The notes under the pieces are model-generated. The model was not told where the DNA came from, ran no database searches, and was given only the letters and a program-made list of their open reading frames with translations. From positions 11,418,001-11,482,000 of the forward strand of contig NC_065570.1 in NCBI RefSeq assembly GCF_937616625.2: a stretch of 64,000 nucleotides of DNA, written 5' to 3'. Within the stretch, counting starts at the first letter, position 1. Each line of letters starts with the position of its first letter. Below, piece after piece: positions 1 through 10,171 of the stretch. Both the position numbers and the translations under genes were made by a program. This stretch comes from Mercurialis annua (taxonomy: Eukaryota; Streptophyta; Magnoliopsida; Malpighiales; Euphorbiaceae).

Positions 1-104
1 TCGCAAAAACATTGTGAGTTAATTATATAACTATGTTGCAGTATATCAAATTATTTACTATTAAATATAAAGAACATGCTTTATTTAGCTTTAACTTCGT
101 CAGG

Positions 105-290
105 TAGGGGTGAGTTTGGTTCGGTTCGGTTCAGTTTGCAAATTTCTGAAACCAAACCAAACCACCCCTATAAAATTAAAACCAAATTCACTAAATGATT
201 GACGGTTTTTTCGGTACGGTTAACCGAAACCGTCGGTTTTTCGTTTCGGTCAAGTCGGTTAACCGATTAACAAACACAAAAGAATACAAT
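105..290. repeat. hAT-MITE-like fragment rich in GGTTCGGTT
   Basis: The stretch begins TAGGGGTGAG, the terminus also seen on the hAT-type MITEs at 9128 and 10306, and continues with GGTTCGGTT runs. A mirrored CCACCCCTA follows at 161-170, and more cggtt/aaccg repeats reach about 270. No matching far end was found, so this is a fragment or a decayed copy. Confidence 0.5.
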
Positions 291-1789
291 AACAAATCTG
301 ATCCGGAGAAAAATAAACAATTGTATATAAACTGTTGTTTAATTATAATAATTGATTATACAACATTTCACATTTTTATTAACAGATCTACAACTAAAAT
401 ATGAGTATAGTATAACAAAAAATTGTTCTTCTGCTCTTTCTTTACCAAGAGATCGAAAATATTGCTCCTGCAAAATTGAAAACGACGACTTAAATAAATC
501 CGTATAAGGAATGAAAATAAGAATTAAATATGAAAAAAAACGAAGACATAAATAATATATTCTCAAAATATACAACAATAGCTAGAAATTAACCAAAGAT
601 CTCCAACAATAAATTATGGTACAAAAGTTAGATCTATGAAAAAAAATCAATTTGAATAAAAAAATTAGTATAATAGTAATTCGAATATGTTTATAGATCG
701 AGCTACTCACCGAAAAAGAGGAGGAACTTATTTGCTTGAGCTACTAACCGCAAAAGATGTGCAGCCGTTTAGATTATTAAGAGAAGAAGATGTATCAATT
801 TTTTTAGATTACTGAGTCTGTGTTTAGATGGAGTAATTTGAAAAAATGAAGAGAAAAAAATAAGATTAATGATTTTTGATATTGAGAAGAGATTAAAGGA
901 GAGGAAAGATGGGTGTGAGTGAAAATTGAAGAGTGAGAAACGGCAGTGGGAATAGCTGAATTAGGGTTAGGTTTTAAAGATGGTATATATACTATAGCAT
1001 GTAAATATCAGAATTACCCCTCCTTACTATATTAAAACGGTATAGTTTTAGCATATATAGTAATTATCAGTTAGTGTATATGAAGTTTTGTTATGAATCC
1101 TGTGCCAAATGAAATCAAACCCACTTGATCCACTTTATATATTAACTCAGATTGCCATCTTAGTCTTGAGAAATGATTAGAAGGCCAACCAGAAGAGAAA
1201 ATGGATGTTCATCGGTTTTAAAAATGATTTTGAACTTGGTTAAAATAGTCAAACTTAGAGTTATGAACTTATAAAATATATTTTATAATTGTATTTGGAA
1301 GTTACACATTAAGTTACAAAATGACTTTATTATATTTGTTTACAATTGTAAAATATATTTTGTATAATACAGTTTAATAGTTTAAAATTTTGGGTAAGAC
1401 ATCATATTTGACATTTGGCCTAATTATTTATTATTGGTATTCTATGTTGGTATTTGAATTTTATCAGAAATATTTATGTAGAAGCTATGTAAACCCTACA
1501 TAATACTTACATTGCAATAGAAACTTGCGTTTTTTTCGATCAATTATTTTTATATTTGCAATTTACACATTAAGTTACGAAATAACTTTGTTATATTTGT
1601 TTACAAAATATATTTTTTGGTTAATATAATTTAATAGTTTAAAGCTTTTGGTGTATAAATTTTCCTTTAGATATGCGAAAATGATGCGTCTTTATGAGAC
1701 ATAACAGTTGAAAAACATTTTAAATTAAAACGATCATAAAAGAGAAAAATAATATATATGACATTCGAATTGGATTTTTTGTTACCTAG
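291..1789. other. AT-rich intergenic DNA with a 95-bp direct repeat
   Basis: No gene is supported here. A block at about 1303-1398 recurs at about 1559-1650: both start near ttacacattaagttac and end near tttaatagtttaaa, with roughly 80-85% agreement by eye. The repeats lie just upstream of the open frame at 1790, which is itself flanked by a shorter repeat, so the region looks locally duplicated. Confidence 0.5.
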
Positions 1790-2119
1790 ATGCCGCAACT
1801 TATCGTGACGTCTGACTACTTGCTTATGTTTACGCTATCTAATTTGCACTGTCCGCCACATTTTTACAAAGTACGTAAGCAGTCCGGGGCATTCTTGTGG
1901 GATGCGACAGTGGTTTTAACATTTACAGACGTTGGCTTGGGTTTGACTAATGCCGAATTCCATGGGCAAAGTAATATTTCCGAAGACGATGTCAAAGATC
2001 TCGCTGCCCAGAACGGACTTGAATTTTTGAAGAACAAGTTTGACGTTCAAATAAATTATTACCACACACATCGATTGGAAATTTTGACTAAATCTATGGA
2101 CAATATTCTTGTTACCTAG
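1790..2119 (+). pseudogene. Unidentified 109-codon frame with dsRBD-like pattern, probably a gene fragment
   Basis: The frame has better-than-random codon content in an AT-rich setting. The order of an FYKVRKQSG segment, an ATVVLTF strand and a DLAAQNGLEFLKNKF helix resembles a degenerate double-stranded RNA-binding domain (strand-strand-strand, then an Ala-rich helix). That is a pattern match by eye, not a confirmed homology. The start follows ttgttacctag, which would make a good 3' splice site, and the same 11 bases recur just before 2120, exactly 330 bp on. It may be one exon of a repeated-domain gene rather than a stand-alone gene. No neighbouring exons were recognised. Confidence 0.3.
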
Positions 2120-2280
2120 ATGCCACAAATCTATTGTCAATTTTAGTGTTTCAAGTAGGTTAGGAGTATAAGGTAAGTATCTAAATTAGTTTTAATCAAT
2201 AATAAATAGTTTTAATGTATATTTAGGATAGGATTTGATTTAAATCTGTATTAATTAAGATATACCTTGTAAAAGGTGTT

Positions 2281-2615
2281 AAAAGGCTATTTGGTGCCCG
2301 AATGTATCGAAAGGGACTTTCAGGACCACTAGGGTTCAGGTTTGGTCAATTTTATTCGCAAAATCTACAATTGGATAATAAAATTCTAACGCATTGTAAT
2401 TAGTCATATTTTTAGATTTGTATCACGAGTACCCTTTAGGACTTTATGAGCTATTAGCGGCAAATTAATTTCATTCCTTCAAGTTTGCTGTTGTATACCG
2501 ATCTAGTCCACTTTAATTTAAACATGCGGATCGCTAACTCGTCACCCGGACAAATGTCTTTGGAAATCATCATCGGATGCTTAAATCGCTTATCACCTTT
2601 TTACCAGTCCGAAAA
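2281..2615 (+). repeat. Dispersed repeat, diverged copy of 51525-51850 (LTR-like)
   Basis: The segment starts with ctatttggtgccc and ends with agtccgaaaaa. It aligns in order with 51525-51850, sharing tttggtgcc, ggtcaattt, the ttcaagtttgc block, gctaactcgtca/gctagctcgtca, cttatcac and tccgaaaaa. The second copy lies in a larger segment that looks like LTR sequence, so this is probably a decayed LTR end. No coding remnant is attached. Confidence 0.5.
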
Positions 2616-2954
2616 ATAGATGTATACATATACATGTAGTATGTGCTGATTATTAAACTAATATTATAATAAAAACTATTAAAAAGTAACTCAATATATA
2701 TCCAAACATTAAAAGTGTTGATATTCTTCAGTAAACTTATAGTACTATACACCTTATAATATTTAATATTTAATAAATTAATAATTCTAATAATTAATAC
2801 AGTTTTAGGGAATAGATTTTGTTTCGTGTCCAATAATTAATAATTCTATTATTTAATAGTTTATAAAATTTAAAATATATTTCATATAAATATTAATTAT
2901 TAGGAAACTGATCACTTACCGGAGGTTGCTGTCCCCTATCTCGGCTAAATTTCA

Positions 2955-3610
2955 ACATTTTATCTATAATGTATATGCGATGTATAAGTGTGTATCTACT
3001 TGTACCTACTATGTATCAATAATTTATCTATAATGTATTAATAATATATCTACAATATTTAGAGTTGTATCAATGAAGTATCTACGATGTATCGATGATA
3101 TATTCAATAATATATGTATAACAAATCGTGGTGTATGTATAATTATCAACGTTGTATCTACAGTGTATCAGTGATGTATCTATGATGTATCGATGATGTA
3201 TTCAATAATATATCCTAATCTATGGTGTATCTATAAAATTTATTTCGTTAATATAATCAAATAAGATAGAATTATATATTTATGATGTATTAGTTGTGTA
3301 TCCATGATGCATCGGCGATTTATCTACAGTGTATCAATAGTGTATACACGATGTATCATTAATGTATCAAATATGTATATACATGATAAATTGTCAGTTG
3401 ACATTAATCTTACACAAACGAGTTTATATAAAAAAATATAAATATTTATATTTTTCTAATTTTCATAACAAATTAAATCTCATAAATAATTCGGATACAT
3501 CTCAAAAATAAATCATGTACTTTTTAAAATTATTTCAGATACATATAAAAAACATTGAAGATACATTTTAAAACTAGCTCAGCTACATTCTTCAAAATAA
3601 AGGTAGTATA
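2955..3610. repeat. Degenerate short-period satellite: GATGTATC units, then inverted GATACAT units
   Basis: From about 2960 to 3390 the sequence is built from loose copies of gatgtatc/aatgtatc with spacers of 5-20 bp. From about 3480 to 3600, and again beyond the inserted MITE at about 4100-4170, the complementary form (gatacat) predominates. No open frame is supported. Confidence 0.6.
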
Positions 3611-3709
3611 CTAAACTTCTTACAAAAAAAGATTGATGAAACCATAAAACTGCAAACAGAAGAGAAAATCAGTAAGCAAAAACAGATTAATAAATATGAC
3701 TTAGTTATT

Positions 3710-4060
3710 TAAAAAAAAATTCACCTTGATTTTTTTTTCGTGTATACCCTGACCTTGAAAAACAGTCATTTATACCAAATTTTGTGTTTTTATGTTTCGT
3801 CCCTACCCAAAAGTATCAAAATTGTCTCTTTTTATTTAAAAAAAGTTTAAGACAATCCTTCAATTTATATTTATATACTAATTATACGTACGATATAACC
3901 TTTTATTTAATTATTTTTTATTTTTTAAACCTTTAATTCATTAAATTATCAATTATATTCTTGTATTGGGTAAAGATGAAACCTAAAAATCAAAAACTGG
4001 GTACAAATGACTTTTTTACAAGATCAAGATATAAACGAAAAAAATCAAAGTGTTTTTTTT
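3710..4060. mobile_element. 351-bp terminal-inverted-repeat MITE
   Basis: The left end (ttcaccttgatttttttttc, then gtgtatacc) is mirrored by the right end (caagatataaacgaaaaaaa). Inner arms around ttatgtttcgtccctaccc and gggtaaagatgaaacc also pair. Flanking 9-mers ttagttatt (3701-3709) and taagttatt (4061-4069) differ at one base, which fits a Mutator-type 9-bp duplication. It has no coding capacity and is inserted in the GATACAT satellite. Confidence 0.65.
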
Positions 4061-4069
4061 TAAGTTATT

Positions 4070-4972
4070 AGGCTAATAAATATCATATATTACACAAAGA
4101 TATAAAAATAATACATTTCATATACATCTAATAAACATATAAGATACATCTAAGAAACATTATAAATGCGTTTCAGAATTTCTGAAAAATCATAACATTT
4201 ACATCTTAGAATTTCAAAGTAAAACAAATTATTTTAAAATTCTTACAACCAATTGACAATCTTTTCCGCATCAAAATAGTTATGTGAAATCAGACTTATG
4301 TCATTTCTCAAACATTAGTTGGTGTATCTGATTTAGAGGACAAATTTAAGCACTATGCATGTCACGTATAAATAAATTCAAAAACCTATCACTTTCGGAT
4401 AATATAATACTAACAGTTTTAGGCACACAAAATAGAAGGAAGCCATAGCCAAATGTAAAGAGCTAATTACCGCCAAAAACAAATCCATGAAGATATATAA
4501 AAACGGCGTAAATTGTGAATTACCTGCCAAACAAAACGAAATTATCTGATGACTTTTTGTATATTTATTCAAATAGAGACACTTACCCTTTTCTTTTCTC
4601 TGTCAAACAAGGGGCATTTATGTAAATACTTCCAACACTTATGTACCTTTCTGCATACAAACACATAAAATATAATACAAACGTTGTCTTTCATTTCATC
4701 AATTGGAAAATTTTATACGTACAATTAGGTTAATTGAATCAAATTTTGTTTTGAGTAACACATCTAGATCTAAAAGGAGTAGAGAACAGACCTTCAAAAA
4801 GAGGAAAATCAAGCTGTAGAAAAGCGATGACTCGCCGATGCTGTCGGTAAACACATGCTGAAAATAAAAATGGGTATAAAATATAATAAATAAACCAACT
4901 CAGCTATTCGGTAATAGGAGAGGCTTAGTAATTTAGGGACGGCAAATAATAGTCCACTTTAAAAATGACAAA
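4070..4972. other. AT-rich spacer
   Basis: The right part of the GATACAT satellite ends near 4170. I see nothing gene-like in the remainder, only short non-conserved frames. Confidence 0.5.
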
Positions 4973-5064
4973 GTCAATCACGGGTTTTTGACAAAAAAGT
5001 GCCCCTACCCAATTAATATTTCCCGTTTTGTGCCCCACGCCACAAAAATTACATTTTTGTGCCT

Positions 5065-5200
5065 GGGAATGGCTGTTTGCGGGCCACTTAATCCAGCTGA
5101 TTAACAGCTGGATTAAGTGCTTAAGCAGCCCGCAATGGCTAATTGCGGGCTGCTTAAGCAGCCAATGATTGGGGAGATTCTCTCCCCAATCATTGGCAGC
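5065..5200. repeat. Left cluster of perfect GC-rich palindromes in the MULE
   Basis: Three hairpins follow each other. Arms cacttaatccagctg pair across 5 bases at about 5086-5120. An 18-bp arm (gcttaagcagcccgcaat) pairs across ggcta at 5119-5159. A 17-bp arm (gccaatgattggggaga) pairs across ttc at 5161-5197. Just before them lies one copy of the aatggctgtttgcgggc unit that recurs at the right end. Confidence 0.85.
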
Positions 5201-5492
5201 AGAATTTAAAAAAAAAACAAATTATTATATTTTTAATTTTTTAAAAAAAATTCACAACTAAAAATTGAAATATTATAAATAAAAATTATCTACAATTTCG
5301 ATATTTCGATATTTAAAAGGAATTGAGCGTCTTTCCGAGTAATATTTAAGCGATAAAAATAAATTAAAAAGAAATTATACATAAATATATAAAAACCATA
5401 CAACACAATTAAAAGTAACCGTAAATAAATTAATAATGCAAAAATTTAAAATTGTACAAAAATAACAAAACTACTCAGTAAAGTCTGATCTA

Positions 5493-6128
5493 TCAGGACT
5501 CCGTAAGCGTGTCCTCATGTTCGGCGCTCTCAGACTCACGCTGCCATTCAATGTTCGGCGCTTCCCATGTCTCGTCCACATCAAAGTCACTGAGATCGAC
5601 ACATCGTATGTGTTGCGGAAGTCGAGACTGGTAATGTGTAATATTACTTGGTTGTTCAGCGATTAGAATATCCTCCATATCCTCTTCCTCACTATCATAG
5701 TGCTCATCTTCTTCCTCTTCCACACTGCCTCTCTCAGACTCACTAGAACATAAATCTAGTTGCATCGAAGTTTCATTAGAAGCCGAAATATGATACTCCA
5801 CGTAGAACTCTAACACGTTCAACGTCGGCATCCGAGCTGTCTGGTTCAGAATCGCAAATACGTGTTGGTCATCTTGCACTTCGAACAACGAGTATGAACA
5901 TATCTCGTACCTTTCAACATGAGGTAGCCGAAAATAAATTTTCGTCACCTCCGGAGGGCTCACACTAGTAGATACTGCCGTTCTACAGATTTCGGCCAAC
6001 TCCCCAAAATTTATTCTTCCATTAATCGGCACATGAACATATCTACCCCCCAAATATTCAACTCCACGAGGGGAGTTTATGATGCTACCATCACACCATA
6101 TCACAAATAATATGGTGTTTGACGCCAT
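5493..6128 (-). CDS. Truncated MuDR-type transposase, N-terminal region only
   Basis: Reading from the ATG at 6126-6128 gives 211 codons; the frame opens 18 codons earlier at 6182, but gtttgtag just before 6128 looks like a 3' splice site. The start (MASNTILFVIWCDGSI) followed by GGRYVHVPI, a basic-acidic PPEVTKIYFRLP segment and a long acidic tract (SESERGSVEEEEDE) matches the usual head of plant MuDR-type transposases: a PB1-like/all-beta domain followed by an acidic linker. The FLYWCH/MULE DDE and SWIM zinc-finger parts are missing. The element boundaries leave no room for them, so this is a deletion derivative. Any remaining protein would have no transposase activity. Expression is unknown. 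Confidence 0.6.
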   Translation of the reverse strand: MASNTILFVIWCDGSIINSPRGVEYLGGRYVHVPINGRINFGELAEICRTAVSTSVSPPEVTKIYFRLPHVERYEICSYSLFEVQDDQHVFAILNQTARMPTLNVLEFYVEYHISASNETSMQLDLCSSESERGSVEEEEDEHYDSEEEDMEDILIAEQPSNITHYQSRLPQHIRCVDLSDFDVDETWEAPNIEWQRESESAEHEDTLTES

Positions 6129-6630
6129 TACTACAAACATGCGTAATAAATTAATATTAAAGTAATTTCTACAAATGTACATTTCTAGGCTTAATTAATA
6201 TTAAAGTAATTTCTACATATATATTTATAAAGTAATATTTTTAACAATTTATAAACAGTTTATTTAAAAATTTAAATTAATTTATTTAACTATTTAGCAA
6301 ATCGTCCACATTTTAATCAAACTATTATATATTATATCAAATATTTATGAGTAATGTTCATTCTATAATGTTTTTGTGTTTTATATTCATACAAATCGTT
6401 TTAATATTCTAAATCTAAATTTAATAATATAAATTTTAAATCTAATATTAACTAAATTCTAAATCTAACAATACACATTTATTATTCTAAATCTAACAAT
6501 ACACATTTATTATTTATTAAAAAAATTAGCTATAAAAAATAAAAAGTAATACGGACTTACCTCTTGTAGTCCTCGCAAAATAATAATAATAAAATTTTAA
6601 GCTCCAAAATAATCCGATTAAGCTCCAAAA

Positions 6631-6690
6631 ATAATCCGCCAAATTACTCCAAATCCGCCAAATTACTCCAAATCCGCCAAATTACTCCAA
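6631..6690. repeat. 19-bp tandem repeat, three copies
   Basis: The unit aatccgccaaattactcc is repeated three times upstream of the transposase fragment inside the MULE. A second short duplication (ttctaaatctaacaataca) lies at about 6454-6512. Confidence 0.8.
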
Positions 6691-6771
6691 ATCCGATTAA
6701 GCTTTTTTTTATGTTTGATTTGAATTGTAAGTGTGGTGAAACTTCACCACACACCCCCCTTAAATAGGGGA

Positions 6772-6955
6772 TGTCGCCCGCAAACAGCCATTGCGGGCGA
6801 CATTAAATTCCCTGCCATGTGGCAGGGAATTTAATTACTGGCCCGCAATGGCTGTTTGCGGGCCAGTTAATCACCCTTAATCAGGGTGATTAACTGGCCC
6901 GCAAACAGCCATTGCGGGCAATATTGCTGCCCGCAATGGCTGTTTGCGGGCAGCG
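6772..6955. repeat. Right cluster of GC-rich palindromes in the MULE
   Basis: At least five back-to-back inverted repeats occur. Four use the near-palindromic 23-mer that begins gcccgcaaacagccattgcg, in alternating orientation. Others are attaaattccctgcc with its complement and atcaccctta with its complement. The repeats abut the inner edge of the right terminal inverted repeat. They are strongly GC-rich inside an AT-rich element. Confidence 0.85.
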
Positions 6956-7055
6956 TGGGCCCCAGGCACAAAAATGTAATTTTTGTGGCCTGGGACACAA
7001 AACCATAAATATTAATTGGGTAGGGGCACTTTTTTGTCAAAAACCCGTCAATCAC

Positions 7056-7579
7056 TCTATTAATGTATATGTCAAATATAAAGAAATATTAATCACTAAA
7101 GAAATTAGAGGTAAAATATAATTAAAAATAAAACATAGTATTAAAATAACAATATATAAAATTTATAAAAAAGAAAAATGTGAAATATTTAAATTAACTT
7201 TTCAGGTATTGTAAATAAATTACTGCTATGTAGTATAATTTAAATAAAATATTTTCTATAAAATGAAAACAGAAAATTCACTATAAATTTTCTTGCTGAC
7301 TTGCATAAAAAAAGTGTAAAATTGCGAATCTCTATCTCTCTCCTCTTCTAATTGTCCCATTTCAATTGACGAGGATTGCCAACGTATCTTACTACAGCCG
7401 TCGATTCCTCAAATCCAACGGTGCTAAATGCTCCATCCAAGAAAACCAAAGCATCCAACTCCACAACTACACCAAAAAGCTCCGTTTATATCTGCTCCCT
7501 CTCCAACTCCAACCCATCAACCCTCTTCTTCCACAAATCCAAATCGTCCAAATCAATAATCTGTTTGTTTCCCGAGAAA
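7056..7579 (+). promoter_or_regulatory. Upstream region and 5' leader of H2A.W copy 1
   Basis: The last 330 bp (from about 7250) are closely matched upstream of the second H2A.W gene (18648-18977), including a pyrimidine-rich tctctatctctctcctcttc tract that suits a leader. The part from about 7100 to 7262 is matched at 11055-11181 and 12437-12462. I saw no clear TATA box or ACGTCA histone hexamer. Confidence 0.5.
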
Positions 7580-8366
7580 ATGGACACCGGAGGAAAGATG
7601 AAGAAAGGAGCCGCCGGAAGGAAAGGAGGCGGTCCTAAGAAGAAACCCGTTTCAAGATCAGTCAAAGCTGGTCTTCAGTTTCCCGTCGGTCGTCTCGGCA
7701 GATATCTGAAGAAAGGCCGATACTCTCAACGTGTCGGTTCCGGTGCACCGGTGTACCTCGCTGCTGTTCTTGAGTACCTTGCTGCTGAGGTAAAATTTTA
7801 ATTTTCTATAATCTGAAAACCTAGATCGAATTCAATATGATGAAATGAAACCCTAATTTTGAAATTGAAACCTTAGTTTCTAATAGATTATAATTTTAGC
7901 TAGGGTTCATTTTGACCCTAAACTTAGTACAAAAGATTTTAAAAAACAGTATGAATTTGACATTTAGCTTCAAATTATTCAACAATATTTTGTCACATCA
8001 ACTCCGAAATGAGCCAAAATGCCATGAACTCTTCTTAAAAGGGGAAAATTGAACATTTGTCGATTTAATTTAGAATTGGTTTAGAAACCCTAATGTGGCG
8101 TGATTGATTGTGGTGTTAAGGTGTTGGAGTTGGCTGGGAATGCGGCGAGAGATAACAAGAAGAACAGGATCATACCGAGGCATGTGTTGTTAGCGGTGAG
8201 GAATGACGAAGAGCTTGGGAAATTATTGGCAGGCGTAACTATAGCTCATGGAGGAGTTTTGCCCAATATTAACCCAGTTCTTTTGCCCAAGAAAACTGAA
8301 AAAGCTGCGTCTTCTAAAGAGCCTAAGTCTCCATCCAAGGCTACCAAATCTCCTAAGAAGGCTTAG
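7580..8366 (+). CDS. Histone H2A.W-type variant, copy 1
   Basis: Two exons, 7580-7789 and 8121-8366, join in phase 0 to give 151 residues. The protein has the H2A core: [10 protein letters not shown] (alpha-N), a histone fold through [27 protein letters not shown], the acidic-patch NDEELGKLL, and the [10 protein letters not shown] docking domain. Its tail ends [12 protein letters not shown]. The C-terminal KSPKK motif is the hallmark of plant H2A.W, which packages heterochromatin and contacts linker DNA. The intron after AAE is bounded by GAG/gtaaaa and ttaag/GTG. The ATG is the first in frame; the frame is open further upstream but holds no ATG. The gene faces a truncated H2B (10172-11040) tail to tail. 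It differs from the second copy at six residues: L39I, S54T, V123I, T129A, A132T and A133V. Confidence 0.93.
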
Positions 8367-9127
8367 TTTATGCTGTAGTTTCTGGTTGTCATCCTGTGTA
8401 CGTAGTTTGGTTCATGTGTACCAAAGGGTGATGGTATTTTTTTTTTGTTTAATCCTAGGATTATATTAGAAGAATATTATGTATCTTCTTGTGCTATGTT
8501 CATGTCGAAGAATATTATGTATCTTTTGAATTTAATGAACTGTTCTGTTCCAGTATCTTCTTGTTCTGTTGCTTTTATTAATATCGGAGAAATGAAATGG
8601 GGTTAATCCGAGAAACTGTAATCGAGCAGACTTTGGTCTAGAGCTGTAAAGGGCTATAGATTTGATTTTAGTTCTTTTGTTTTTGAGTTTGCCTTTTGTT
8701 GAAGATTTAGGATTACATCATCTGTTTGTTGTAATACAAACCAGTGTTTTCTTAGTACTACAAACCAGTGTTTTCTTAGTACATTCAATAAGAGGGGTTT
8801 TTAGTTTCGACTATGAATTTTCATCTTATGAAGAAGACGACAATCCGGATAACATTTTCTTATCATTGTACTATCAAAAGCTGTTATTGAGAGTCTCATC
8901 AGCGCAGATATAATTCAAAATGCTAAAGATTCGGTATTAATCTAGCCAAATGGAAAAACATTTCACCATTTTCCCCTTCCCCTTCAATATGTACGAACGA
9001 TTTACAAAAGTATCAGCAAAAGTAAAAAAGACTAGCTATTTCTCAAATCCAAATCGTCAAAAGGCATAATTGTCATTTTTGCAAAAACTACTCAAGACTG
9101 TTGCAATCGCCTTTGATCTATGACATC
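8367..9127. other. 3' region of H2A.W copy 1 and spacer
   Basis: The sequence parallels 19771-20690 downstream of copy 2, so it belongs to the duplicated unit. It contains small local duplications absent from the other copy: gaagaatattatgtatctt twice near 8482-8530, and a 24-bp unit (acaaaccagtgttttcttag) twice near 8735-8785. No other gene is seen. Confidence 0.6.
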
Positions 9128-9660
9128 TAGGGGTGAGCATGGTTCGGTTCGATTCGGTTTGGTTTAGTAAACTCCAAAACCAAACCATATTTTAAGGGAA
9201 AATATAAAAAGCAAACCACGCCAAATATTTATGTAAAATTTCGGTTCGGTTTATCAAACTTTAGCATCGGTTTCGGTTCGGTTTGGTTAATATAGATTTA
9301 GATAAAAATTATATATAATTATACGTAATAATTTTTACTTATATTTGTGTATTAGTTTATATGTTTTATTTGCATACATGTATCTATGCACATATTATAT
9401 TTATATATAAATATTTCAATAAATAAATTTTATATTTATTTATACATATATAAATATTAATAAAAATAATATTATTGTAAACTTCGGTTTTTCGGTCGGT
9501 TCGGTTAATCACTAGTTGAAACCAAATCAAAACAAAAAAACCATACTTTTTTATAATTTGAAACCAAACCAATCCATTTAACCATTTTAACCAAATCAAA
9601 ATTAATTTCGGGTTGGTTTGGATCAAATTAATGGTTTGCTTCGGTTTTTGCTCACCCCTG
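9128..9660. mobile_element. hAT-type MITE, 533 bp
   Basis: The ends TAGGGGTGAGC and GCTCACCCCTG are inverted copies. The interior is AT-rich with GGTTCGGTT-like subterminal repeats in both orientations. Comparison with the unduplicated site at about 20660-20680 shows an insertion at the gacatc position. The flanks tgacatct and tgacgtcc agree at 6 of 8 bases, a plausible decayed hAT duplication. Confidence 0.75.
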
Positions 9661-10171
9661 ACGTCCAACACTATAAAAGAACAATTTACTAAAAACTAAA
9701 AAAATTGAATTGAGTGTCTTACTGGCAATCAAGAAATCCGCATAAGTGAAGATATAACATACAAAAAAAGTGTGCTAGTTAAACTAAGTTTTGCTTGCAC
9801 AATGCAAATAGCTATTGGTTTAGTAGTTTATTGGGTAATAATTTGAGAGAGATCTAAAAATTGTGCCCTAAATAGCCTGTTTAGACGTTAGAGAATTAGA
9901 TAAGATACATAAATTCTCTAGTTCATAAGCAACCTCGACCAGAATGTTAAATTTGAAAATAATTTTAGCATATGGGACATTGTTTTTAGACAAATCGTAC
10001 ATGATAATTTATTCAGAGACAATGCAGTTGGGTTCTTTATTCAATCCAAACAATATAATATCAGTCACAATTAAAAGAAACAAGCAATCCAATTTAAATA
10101 TATTCCAACAAATTACAAAAATATTTAAAAAAACTCCTAATCCAGATCACCAACACAACAAATTCTAAGAG

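Larger units (their letters stand above)
4982..7046. mobile_element. Non-autonomous Mutator-like element (MULE), 2065 bp
   Basis: The element starts GGGTTTTTGACAAAAAAGTG and ends with its exact complement. The inverted termini match for about 40 bp without a gap and, with small mismatches, for about 90 bp. The perfect 9-mer gtcaatcac lies on both sides (4973-4981 and 7047-7055), the target-site size of Mutator elements. Inside are a minus-strand frame resembling the N-terminal region of MuDR-type transposases (5493-6128) and two GC-rich palindrome clusters. No DDE catalytic domain is present, so it cannot move itself. Its right end lies about 525 bp upstream of the first H2A.W start codon. 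Confidence 0.93.

Noticed and set aside
5493..6182. Novel acidic host gene
   Set aside because: It lies wholly inside a MULE with perfect 9-bp TSDs and resembles the head of MuDR-type transposases.
7376..7579. In-frame N-terminal extension of 68 codons upstream of H2A.W copy 1 (and at 18774-18977 for copy 2)
   Set aside because: The extension has no ATG, no match to histone sequence, and its conservation is explained by the recent duplication of the whole leader.
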